Below are positions 55,759 through 64,000 of a stretch of DNA of 64,000 nucleotides, one piece after another (the stretch's first letter is position 1; the number at the start of each line of letters is the position of its first letter). A model generated the notes under the pieces. It was not told the origin of the DNA. It was given only the letters and a program-made list of their open reading frames with translations, and did no database searches. Source of the stretch: Nonomuraea jiangxiensis (lineage in GTDB: Bacteria > Actinomycetota > Actinomycetes > Streptosporangiales > Streptosporangiaceae); the NCBI RefSeq assembly GCF_900099965.1, contig NZ_FNDJ01000001.1, forward strand, positions 171,766-235,765. The letters run 5' to 3'. A program made the position numbers and the translations under genes.

Positions 55759-56615
55759 ACATCGGGTTCGTCGGCTTGGGGATCATGGGCAGCCCGATGG
55801 CGGCCAACCTCCTCAAGGCCGGACACGCCGTGACCGGCTACGACCTGAGCACCGAGCGGGTCGAGCAGCTCGTCGGCCTGGGCGGCAAGGGCGCGTCGAG
55901 CGTGGTCGAGGCGGTCGGCGGCGCCGAGGTGGTGATCTCCATGCTGCCCGACTCGCCGCAGGTCGAGGAGACCGCGCCGCTGGTCATCGAGTACGGCAGG
56001 CCCAACCTGCTCTACATCGACATGAGCACCATCAAGCCGGAGACCTCCCGCAGGGTCGCCAGGCAGGCGACGGCCGCCGGCGTACGGGCGCTGGACGCCC
56101 CCGTCAGCGGCGGCGAGCGCGGCGCGATCGACGCCACGCTCTCGATCATGGTCGGCGGCGAGCAGGAGGACTTCGAGGCGGCCCGGTCCGTGCTGGAGAC
56201 GCTCGGCAAGACCGTCGTGCACGTCGGCCCGGCCGGCGCCGGCCAGACCGTGAAGGCGGCCAACCAGCTCGTCGTCGGCGGCATCTACGGGCTGGTGGCG
56301 GAGGCCATCGTGCTGCTGGAGGCCTCCGGCGTGGACCCGGCCCCCGGGCTGGACGTGCTCGCGGGCGGCCTGGCGGGCTCCCGGATCCTCGACATCAAAC
56401 GGCACACCATGCTCAAAAGGGAGTTCGCCCCCGGATTCCGGATCGACCTGCACCACAAGGACATGGGAATCGCCGTCGCGGCCGCCCGTGAGGCCGGCGT
56501 CAGCCTGCCGCTCACCGGCCAGGTCGCCCAGCTCGTGGCCGCGGCCAAGGCCCAGGGCCACGGCTCACTCGACCACTCCGCCCTGCTCAAGGTCGTCGAA
56601 AGGCTGAACGGATGA
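55755..56615 (+). CDS. glxR: Tartronate semialdehyde reductase
   Basis: The 286-aa beta-hydroxyacid dehydrogenase has the NAD(P) motif FVGLGIMGSPMAANL, the substrate loop DAPVSGGERGA and the catalytic lysine in AANQLVVGG (a conserved GxxxKAANQ context). It reduces tartronate semialdehyde to glycerate. Overlaps with hyi and gcl by 4 bp on both sides show translational coupling. Confidence 0.93.
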   Translation: MNIGFVGLGIMGSPMAANLLKAGHAVTGYDLSTERVEQLVGLGGKGASSVVEAVGGAEVVISMLPDSPQVEETAPLVIEYGRPNLLYIDMSTIKPETSRRVARQATAAGVRALDAPVSGGERGAIDATLSIMVGGEQEDFEAARSVLETLGKTVVHVGPAGAGQTVKAANQLVVGGIYGLVAEAIVLLEASGVDPAPGLDVLAGGLAGSRILDIKRHTMLKREFAPGFRIDLHHKDMGIAVAAAREAGVSLPLTGQVAQLVAAAKAQGHGSLDHSALLKVVERLNG

Positions 56616-58333
56616 AACCAGTTCCCTGCATGGAGGCCGTGGTCTCGGTGCTGGAGTCGGAGGGGGTGGACACCGTCTTCGGCATTCCCGGCGCGGCCAT
56701 CCTGCCGCTCTACGCCGCGCTCCAGCACAGCTCGATCAGGCACATCACGGTACGCCACGAGGAGGGCGGCACCCACGCGGCCGACGGCTGGGCCCGCGTG
56801 ACGGGCAACGTGGGCGTCTGCATCGGCACCTCCGGCCCGGCCGGCACGAACATGATCACCGGCCTCTACACCGCGCTGGCCGACTCGATCCCGATGATCT
56901 GCATCACCGGCCAGGCCGCCACCAGCAAGCTGCACCAGGAGGCGTTCCAGGCGGTCGACATCGTGGAGATCGCCCGGCCGGTGACCAAGTGGGCGGTGCA
57001 GCTCAAGGAGCCCGCACAGGCGCCCTGGGTGTTCCGGGAGGCGTTCAGGATCGCCCGCTCGGGACGGCCCGGCCCGGTCCTCATCGATCTGCCGATCGAC
57101 GTCCAGCGCGGCCTCTGCCTGTACGACCGGGAGGTGGACGCGCCGCTGCCGGTGGACGTGCCGCGCCCGCTGCCCGCGGCCGTGCACAGGGCCGTGGACC
57201 TGCTGGCCGCGGCCAAGCGGCCGATCATCCTGGCCGGCGGCGGGGTGATCATCGCCGAGGCCGCCGACGAGCTGCGCGCGCTGGCCGAGCACCTCCAGGT
57301 GCCGGTGCAGGTGACGCTCATGGGCAAGGGCGCCTTCCCCGAGGACCACCCGCTGTTCGCCGGGATGGCCGGGATACAGACCCAGACGCGGTGGGGCAAC
57401 GCCGCGTTCCTGGAGAGCGACCTGGTGCTGGCCGTGGGCGCGCGGTTCGGCGACCGGCACACCGGCGACCTCGACGTCTACCGCAGGGGACGCAAGTTCG
57501 TCCACGTGGACATCGAGCCCATGCAGATCGGCCGGGTCTTCCAGCCCGACCTCGGGATCGTCGGGCACGCCCAGCCGGTGCTGGCGGACCTGCTGGCCGA
57601 GGCGCGCCGGCGTGGCGGGCCGCAGGACCCGGGCAAGTGGGTGCGCAGGGTCGGCGACCTGCGGCGCACGATGGCCCGCCGCGACGACTTCGACGACGTG
57701 CCGATCAAGCCGCCCAGGGTGTTCAAGGAGATCAACGAGTATTTCGGCAGGGACACGACGTTCGTCACCGCGATCGGGCTCTACCAGATCTGGTCGGGGC
57801 AGTTCCAGACGACGTACCTGCCGCGCCGTTACCTGGTCTGCGGGCAGGCCGGGCCGCTGGGCTGGGAGGTTCCCGCGGCCATGGGCGTCAAGCTCGCGCA
57901 CCCGGAACGCCAGGTGGTGGCCGTGGTCGGCGACTACTCCTTCCAGTTCCTCATGGAGGAGGTCGCGGTCGCGGCCCAGTACCGGATCCCGTTCGTCATC
58001 GTCATGATCAACAACGAGTACCTGGGTCTCATCCGGCAGGCCGAGCTCCCGTACGACATGAACTTCGCCGTCGACCTGCACTACGGGGAGGGCGGCATCG
58101 ACCATGTCAAGGCGATGGAGGCGTTCGGGTGCCCGGCCCGCAGGGTCGAGCTGCCCGGCGACATCGCGGACGCGCTGGCCTGGGCGTCGGCCGAGTCCGC
58201 GCGGGAGCGGCTGCCGGTGCTCGTGGAGGTGATGGTCGAGCGCGAGGCCAACGCCGCCATGGGGCCGTCGCTTGAGGCGATCAAGGAGTTCGAGCCGCTG
58301 CCCGAGCTCATCACTGCCGACTGGTCCGACTGA
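56612..58333 (+). CDS. gcl: Glyoxylate carboligase
   Basis: The 573-aa TPP enzyme joins two glyoxylates into tartronate semialdehyde and CO2. It matches Gcl along its length (FQAVDIVEIARPVTKWAV, IDIEPMQIGRVFQPDLGIV, NNEYLGLIRQAE). One detail differs: E. coli Gcl is known for a Val at the position of the usual catalytic Glu (Val51). Here the segment is VRHEEGGTH with Glu50, the ordinary residue. The fit to Gcl elsewhere keeps the assignment, but kinetics or substrate may differ. Confidence 0.92.
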   Translation: MKPVPCMEAVVSVLESEGVDTVFGIPGAAILPLYAALQHSSIRHITVRHEEGGTHAADGWARVTGNVGVCIGTSGPAGTNMITGLYTALADSIPMICITGQAATSKLHQEAFQAVDIVEIARPVTKWAVQLKEPAQAPWVFREAFRIARSGRPGPVLIDLPIDVQRGLCLYDREVDAPLPVDVPRPLPAAVHRAVDLLAAAKRPIILAGGGVIIAEAADELRALAEHLQVPVQVTLMGKGAFPEDHPLFAGMAGIQTQTRWGNAAFLESDLVLAVGARFGDRHTGDLDVYRRGRKFVHVDIEPMQIGRVFQPDLGIVGHAQPVLADLLAEARRRGGPQDPGKWVRRVGDLRRTMARRDDFDDVPIKPPRVFKEINEYFGRDTTFVTAIGLYQIWSGQFQTTYLPRRYLVCGQAGPLGWEVPAAMGVKLAHPERQVVAVVGDYSFQFLMEEVAVAAQYRIPFVIVMINNEYLGLIRQAELPYDMNFAVDLHYGEGGIDHVKAMEAFGCPARRVELPGDIADALAWASAESARERLPVLVEVMVEREANAAMGPSLEAIKEFEPLPELITADWSD

Positions 58334-58344
58334 GAGGAGCGCTC

Positions 58345-59874
58345 ATGCAGCTCAAGCCGGGTACGGCCTGGCGGGACGCCTACAACGGATGTTGTACGGC
58401 GGCGCCCGAAGCCTTCCACGACGACCGGGTGCTGAACCACTGGGGCGGCATCTGGCACCGCGACGGGCGTCCCGTGCCCGGCTTCTCGCCCGTGGACGGG
58501 ACCGCCATCGCGGGCCTGCCCAAGCTCGACAGGGCGGGCGCCGGGCGGGCGGTGGCGGGGGCCGTCGAGGAGCACCGGCGGTGGCGCTACCTGCCGCTCG
58601 CCGACCGCAAGGCGATGGTCGCGGCGGCCGTGGAGTCCATGGCCGAGCACCGCGACCTGCTGGCCCTGCTGCTGGTGTGGGAGATCGGCAAGCCCTGGAA
58701 GACCGCCTGCGCCGACGTGGACCGCTGCCTGGACGGGGTGCGCTGGTACCTCACCGAGATCGACCGCATGATGGCCGGGCGCATGCCGCTGTCCGGTCCG
58801 GTCAGCAACATCGCGAGCTGGAACTATCCGATGAGCGTGCTCATGCACGCCATGCTCGTGCAGGCGCTGGCCGGCAACGCGGTGATCGCCAAGACCCCCA
58901 CGGACGGCGGTTTGTGCTGCCTGACCCTCGCCACCGCGCTCGCCGTGCGGGAGGGCCTGCCGTTCACGCTGGTCAGCGGGAGCGGGGCCGACCTGTCGCC
59001 GGTGCTGGTGGCGGGCAAGTCCCTGGGCTGCGTGTCGTTCGTGGGCGGCCGGGACGCGGGTGGCCAGGTGGCGACCTCGCTGGCCGACCTCGGCCGGCGG
59101 CACGTCCTGGAGCAGGAGGGGCTCAACTGCTGGGGCGTGTGGGAGTACGGCGACTGGGACCTGCTCACGAGGCAGATCCGCGCCTCCTTCGACTACGGCA
59201 AGCAGCGCTGCACCGCCTATCCGCGGTTCGTGGTGCAGCGGTCGTTGTTCCACGAGTTCCTGCGCGCCTATCTGGCGGCGGTCGGCTCGTTGCGCTTCGG
59301 GCACCCGCTGGCGGTCGAGGACGCGGAGGACCCGCTGCCGGAGCTCGACTTCGGGCCGCTGATCAACGCCTCGAAGGCCAAGGAACTGGCCGATCAGGTG
59401 GACGAGGCGATCGGGCGGGGTGGCGTGCCGGTGCACCGGGCGACGCTTGCCGGCGGACATTTCCTGCCGGGGCAGGATACGTCGGCGTACTTCGCTCCGA
59501 CGGCGCTGCTCAACCCGCCCCGGTCCTCGCCTCTCTTCCACGCCGAGCCGTTCGGCCCGGTGGACACCTTTGTCCTGGTGGACACGGAGGCCGAGCTGCT
59601 GGCCGCGATGAACGCCAGTAACGGCGCCCTGGTCGCCACCCTGTCCTGCGACGAGGAGGAGACCTTCCGGCGGCTGGCCCCCGAGGTGCGGGCGTTCAAG
59701 GTGGGCCACAACAAGCCGCGTTCGCGCGGTGACCGCGAGGAGCTGTTCGGCGGGCTCGGCGCGTCCTGGCGCGGCGCGTTCGTCGGCGGCGAGCTCCTGG
59801 TGCGCGCCGCCACCTCAGGACCCGAGGCCGAACGCCTCCCGGGCAACTTCCCGCACTACACCCTGCTGCCGTAA
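58345..59874 (+). CDS. Aldehyde dehydrogenase family protein
   Basis: The 509-aa protein has the aldehyde dehydrogenase fold. The catalytic Cys is in DYGKQRCTAYPR, the cofactor region in SNIASWNYPMSVLMHAML, and the general-base Glu region in LEQEGLNCWGVWE (normally LELGGKNP). These motifs are clearly diverged. As last gene of the gcl operon, it may handle glyoxylate, glycolaldehyde, formaldehyde or an acyl-CoA such as oxalyl-CoA. The start has a GAGAGGAG site. Confidence 0.82.
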   Translation: MQLKPGTAWRDAYNGCCTAAPEAFHDDRVLNHWGGIWHRDGRPVPGFSPVDGTAIAGLPKLDRAGAGRAVAGAVEEHRRWRYLPLADRKAMVAAAVESMAEHRDLLALLLVWEIGKPWKTACADVDRCLDGVRWYLTEIDRMMAGRMPLSGPVSNIASWNYPMSVLMHAMLVQALAGNAVIAKTPTDGGLCCLTLATALAVREGLPFTLVSGSGADLSPVLVAGKSLGCVSFVGGRDAGGQVATSLADLGRRHVLEQEGLNCWGVWEYGDWDLLTRQIRASFDYGKQRCTAYPRFVVQRSLFHEFLRAYLAAVGSLRFGHPLAVEDAEDPLPELDFGPLINASKAKELADQVDEAIGRGGVPVHRATLAGGHFLPGQDTSAYFAPTALLNPPRSSPLFHAEPFGPVDTFVLVDTEAELLAAMNASNGALVATLSCDEEETFRRLAPEVRAFKVGHNKPRSRGDREELFGGLGASWRGAFVGGELLVRAATSGPEAERLPGNFPHYTLLP

Positions 59875-59906
59875 CGGCCTCACCCAGGCCGGCACCCGCG
59901 TCGGGC

Positions 59907-60251
59907 TCACCAGGCTCCGAAGCGGGTCGCCACCAGCAGCACGAGAAAGACCAGCACGGCGACCCGCATCGCCTTCCCGCCGATGCCCAGCGACGGCCAC
60001 GACAGGAACGCCAGCCACCCCACGAACGCGAGCACCAGCAGCGCGGCCACCCCACCCAGCCAGTTGGCCACGGCGAACCCGGCCAGCAACAGGATCACCA
60101 GCACGACGGGCGCCACCCACCGGGGCACCTGCGTGAACAGGAACGTCATGGGGACCGCGCTGCGCCGCTCGACCGCCTTACGCAGGCCGGTCGCACCGGG
60201 TGTGAAGAACCGCTCTCCCTGGGGAAGCGGACGCTTGTTGTCAGGGGCCAC
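59907..60251 (-). CDS. Small membrane protein, DUF6703-like
   Basis: The 114-aa protein has a basic, soluble N-terminus (residues 1-42) and three hydrophobic helices (44-65, 66-85 and 95-112). It resembles a small actinobacterial family, DUF6703, of unknown function (from memory). It is convergent with the aldehyde dehydrogenase and marks the end of the oxalate island. Confidence 0.75.
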   Translation of the reverse strand: MAPDNKRPLPQGERFFTPGATGLRKAVERRSAVPMTFLFTQVPRWVAPVVLVILLLAGFAVANWLGGVAALLVLAFVGWLAFLSWPSLGIGGKAMRVAVLVFLVLLVATRFGAW

Positions 60252-60365
60252 ACGTAGAGCCTACGGGAGTTTCGCGTGACGATCGGGCGGGTGAACCCCG
60301 ATCGCGGCAGAGCTCACCCGGCCGGTACGCCCGTCGCGGCGCTGCTCCCCCTTTAGGCTGGTCAC

Positions 60366-60653
60366 GTGCTCGCCGTCATCCGATACACCGTCCCAGAGTC
60401 CCAGTCCCAAGATTTCGTCAAGCAGGGCCACACCATTCTTGACACCCTCGCCGCCCAGCCGGGCTACCGCCGCGGCAGGCTGGCCCGTTCGGTGGACGAG
60501 CCCAATTTGTGGGCGCTGGTCAGCGAATGGGAGGGCGCCGGTTTCTACCGAAGGGCGCTCTCCGCCGCCCGGATGGTGATGTATCCGTTGATGATCCTCA
60601 TGGTCAACGAACCCAGTGCGTTCGAGGACGTCTACACCCAGGACGGGGCGTAG
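60366..60653 (+). CDS. Antibiotic biosynthesis monooxygenase (ABM) fold protein
   Basis: The 95-aa protein has the ferredoxin-like ABM fold: LAVIRYTVPE first strand, GYRRGRLARSVDEPNLW middle strands and a C-terminal helix. Members are small dimeric monooxygenases or binding proteins. GTG start. It precedes glyS by 94 bp and may share its transcription. Confidence 0.82.
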   Translation: MLAVIRYTVPESQSQDFVKQGHTILDTLAAQPGYRRGRLARSVDEPNLWALVSEWEGAGFYRRALSAARMVMYPLMILMVNEPSAFEDVYTQDGA

Positions 60654-60747
60654 GAATACTGGCGCGCGAGGGCCGCCGCGCGTCCCCTAAGCTGGGAGCT
60701 CACCAATCACACTCGCCGACCTCCAGCCGGAAAGAGAATCAACCAAC

Positions 60748-62133
<1,386 letters not shown>

Positions 62134-62510
62134 TTCCACGTACGGGCCGTTCGCCGTTGTTCCGGCGGGCGGCCCGTTCCCCTTTCCAGGACCAACTTTT
62201 ACGGCGGAGCCAACGGGGCTCCAACCGCCCTAGCGGGCTGAGCGCCTTCCAGGGGGACGCTCCTCCGCTTCACCGCCGCGCCGCCGTGACGCGCGCACGC
62301 GTCACCGAGTCCGTGGTTCACGCGTGCACCGCGGTCCACGCAGGCCCATGCCACCGGCGTTTCGCCGGATTCTTCGCTGCCGAGCCCCGGCCGGATGAGG
62401 TCGTCCGAGCTTTGACCGGATGTGGCCGTCCTGATTGACAATTTCCCCGCGTCCACCGACATTGCGGGCATCCCTAGCGGCCAATCGGGGGCTGATTTCT
62501 CGGAGGCGCG
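62134..62510. other. Intergenic region, terminator then no visible gene
   Basis: After the glyS terminator, about 330 bp carry no convincing gene; open frames lack ribosome binding sites and domain signals. The end should hold the promoter of the carboxypeptidase gene. Confidence 0.6.
62142..62177 (+). terminator. Terminator of glyS
   Basis: ACGGGCCG (62142-62149) pairs with CGGCCCGT (62170-62177), with an inner CGCC/GGCG pair. It is followed by TTCCCCTTTCC. Confidence 0.75.
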
Positions 62511-64000
62511 ATGAAGCGCGCGTTAATCATGTTCGCCGGCACACTCCTGTTACTGGGTTCGTTCACGATCCCCCCGGCCTCGGCGGTGCCGAAGCCCGCG
62601 GCGGGCCCGGACGGGGTTTTCGTCTACACGGGCGAGCTGACCGCGGACCAGCTCGGCAAGCTCGTCGCGGCCGGTGTGGATCGCGAGGAGATGCGGATCG
62701 TCAAACGCGCCGACGGCAAGGTCGCCATCGAGGTGATCCTCGCCTCCGCGCTGGCCGACACGCTCTCCAAGCAGGGCATCACCCTGCGGGCCCAGTCCGC
62801 CGCCGCCGCCCGGCAGGCGCAGAAGGGCGACGGGGTGTTCAAGCGCTACGCGGGCGCCGGAGGCATCCGCGAGGAGATCGTCGCCGCGGCGGACGCCAGG
62901 CCCGGCATCGCCAAGGTCGTCAACCTGGGCGACACCCTCAACGGCACGCCGATCACCGCGATCAAGGTGACCAGGGACGCCCGTAAGCTCGCCGACGGCA
63001 AGCGCCCGGCCATGCTCTACATGGCGGCCCAGCACGCCCGCGAATGGATCACACCCGAGATGGTGCGGCGGCTGCTGCACCACTTCCTGGACGGATACGG
63101 GACCAACGCCGAGCTGACCCAGCTCGTGAACACCACCGAGTTGTGGTTCGTCCCGGTGGCCAACCCCGACGGCTATGACCACACCTTCACCCCTGACAAC
63201 CGCCTGTGGCGCAAGAACCTGCGCGACAACGACGGTGACGGACAGCTCACCAGCAACGACGGCGTCGACCTCAACCGCAACCTCGGCTACAAGTGGGGCT
63301 ACGACGACGAGGGCTCGTCGAGCCTGCTCTCCAGCCAGACCTACCGCGGCAGGTCGCCGCAGTCCGAGCCGGAGTCCGTGGCGATCGACAACCTGGCCAA
63401 GCGGGTGCGGTTCACCTACCTGATCAACTACCACTCCGCCGCCATGTTGCTGCTGTACGGGATCGGCTGGCAGCAGGCCACCCCGTCGCCCGACGACCTG
63501 ATCTTCGAGGCCATGCTGGGCGACGACGCCCACTCCGCCGTACCGGTGTACGACCCGGACATCGGCGCCGAGCTCTACACCACCAACGGCGAGCTCGACG
63601 GGCACATGACCAACCGGCGCGGCATCATGTCCATCACGCCGGAGATGTCCACCTGCGAGACGGCGGTCGAGCGGGACCCGGCCGACGAGTGGACGCTGGA
63701 GGACTGCGCGGGCGGCCAGGGATTCACGTTCCCCGACGACGAGGAGCTGATCCAGGGCGAGTTCGCGATGAACGTCCCGCTGGCGGTGGCCGCGGCCAAG
63801 AGCGTGCACTCGCCGGACAAGCCGGTCTCCGTGGTCGGGCGGACGGTGCCCGACTTCGCGCCGGACTCCTTCCGGGTGTCCTACGGCGACCCGCAGCCGG
63901 TGGCCGTCGTCGCGCGCCGGTCGCTGAGCGACAAGGTGATGCGCTTCCGCATCAACGGCGGCCGGACGCAGACGCGGTCGCTGTCGGAATGGCAGGGCGG
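62511..64000 (+). CDS. Secreted M14 zinc carboxypeptidase (partial, cut by window end)
   Basis: The frame is open to the window edge (at least 496 residues). It begins with a signal peptide (cleavage near PASAV at residue 26) and an inhibitory propeptide region (30-115). The M14 domain follows, with the zinc ligands His175 and Glu178 in QHAREWITPE and a third His in INYHSAA. A conserved NPDGYDHTF stretch and the Arg-rich substrate region GVDLNRNLGYKWG are present. Asp-rich NDGDGQLTSND may bind calcium. It should act outside the cell. GGAGG stands upstream of the ATG. Confidence 0.92.
   Translation, partial: MKRALIMFAGTLLLLGSFTIPPASAVPKPAAGPDGVFVYTGELTADQLGKLVAAGVDREEMRIVKRADGKVAIEVILASALADTLSKQGITLRAQSAAAARQAQKGDGVFKRYAGAGGIREEIVAAADARPGIAKVVNLGDTLNGTPITAIKVTRDARKLADGKRPAMLYMAAQHAREWITPEMVRRLLHHFLDGYGTNAELTQLVNTTELWFVPVANPDGYDHTFTPDNRLWRKNLRDNDGDGQLTSNDGVDLNRNLGYKWGYDDEGSSSLLSSQTYRGRSPQSEPESVAIDNLAKRVRFTYLINYHSAAMLLLYGIGWQQATPSPDDLIFEAMLGDDAHSAVPVYDPDIGAELYTTNGELDGHMTNRRGIMSITPEMSTCETAVERDPADEWTLEDCAGGQGFTFPDDEELIQGEFAMNVPLAVAAAKSVHSPDKPVSVVGRTVPDFAPDSFRVSYGDPQPVAVVARRSLSDKVMRFRINGGRTQTRSLSEWQG

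Noticed and set aside
62157..62471. Small frames on both strands after glyS
   Set aside because: No ribosome binding sites, low-complexity products and overlap with the glyS terminator.

Overview
The window is about 70% G+C with strong third-position G/C and GTG starts. It carries actinobacterial families (DUF3558-like lipoprotein, YrdB, CGNR zinc-finger regulator, DUF5941/CDP-alcohol pair, DUF6703-like protein, CelR-type LacI domain). This points to a filamentous actinomycete, most likely Streptosporangiaceae (Nonomuraea-like). That placement is inferred from gene content and style only. It looks like chromosome: housekeeping genes (leuA, recO, uppS, glyS) are interleaved with catabolic islands. 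I saw no rRNA, tRNA, CRISPR array or insertion sequence.

Left part (1-36 kb). leuA has a Leu-rich leader peptide and ends in a strong terminator. Next comes a three-gene, ATGA-coupled operon (80-aa helical protein, 735-aa EF-hand protein, lipoprotein), then a 640-bp stretch with no convincing gene but short tandem repeats. A TetR gene faces an operon of YrdB, epimerase and Gfo/Idh oxidoreductase. A secreted trypsin-like protease is followed by an amide-use operon (AmiC-like sensor, APC permease, acetamidase/formamidase). MarR, glutamate dehydrogenase, a PhoD-like phosphatase and a methyltransferase follow. An arginine/ornithine operon (arginine-hydrolase-like enzyme plus rocD) sits beside an Lrp regulator. 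The carbohydrate section has a single ORF fusing a GH1 beta-glucosidase to a complete LacI/CelR-type repressor, and a secreted GH16-CBM6 glucanase with CelR-like palindromes. An apparently frameshifted gene, a CDP-alcohol phosphotransferase pair, recO-uppS, and a CGNR regulator facing an EamA transporter follow. A zur-znuBCA zinc operon with an upstream Zur box closes this part.

Right part (37-60 kb) is the most notable: a nearly complete oxalate-use island. It has fdhD, a formate dehydrogenase catalytic subunit and moeA (formate oxidation and its molybdenum cofactor), a PanE-like reductase (candidate oxalyl-CoA reductase), a TPP-dependent decarboxylase, a clear formyl-CoA:oxalate CoA-transferase, an ADP-forming acyl-CoA ligase, an Nramp-like transporter, a small membrane protein and TerC. 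It continues with a GntR/FCD regulator, an OxlT-like MFS transporter, a second sucCD-type CoA ligase, and hyi-glxR-gcl plus an aldehyde dehydrogenase. Together these could import oxalate, activate it to oxalyl-CoA, oxidise part of it through formate for energy, and assimilate part through glyoxylate, tartronate semialdehyde and glycerate. A palindrome of the form CCATAC-N-GTATGG recurs at five promoters of this island and nowhere else that I noticed, which suggests one regulon run by the GntR protein.

The window ends with a small membrane protein, a monooxygenase-fold protein, glyS with a terminator, and the start of a secreted M14 carboxypeptidase cut by the window edge.
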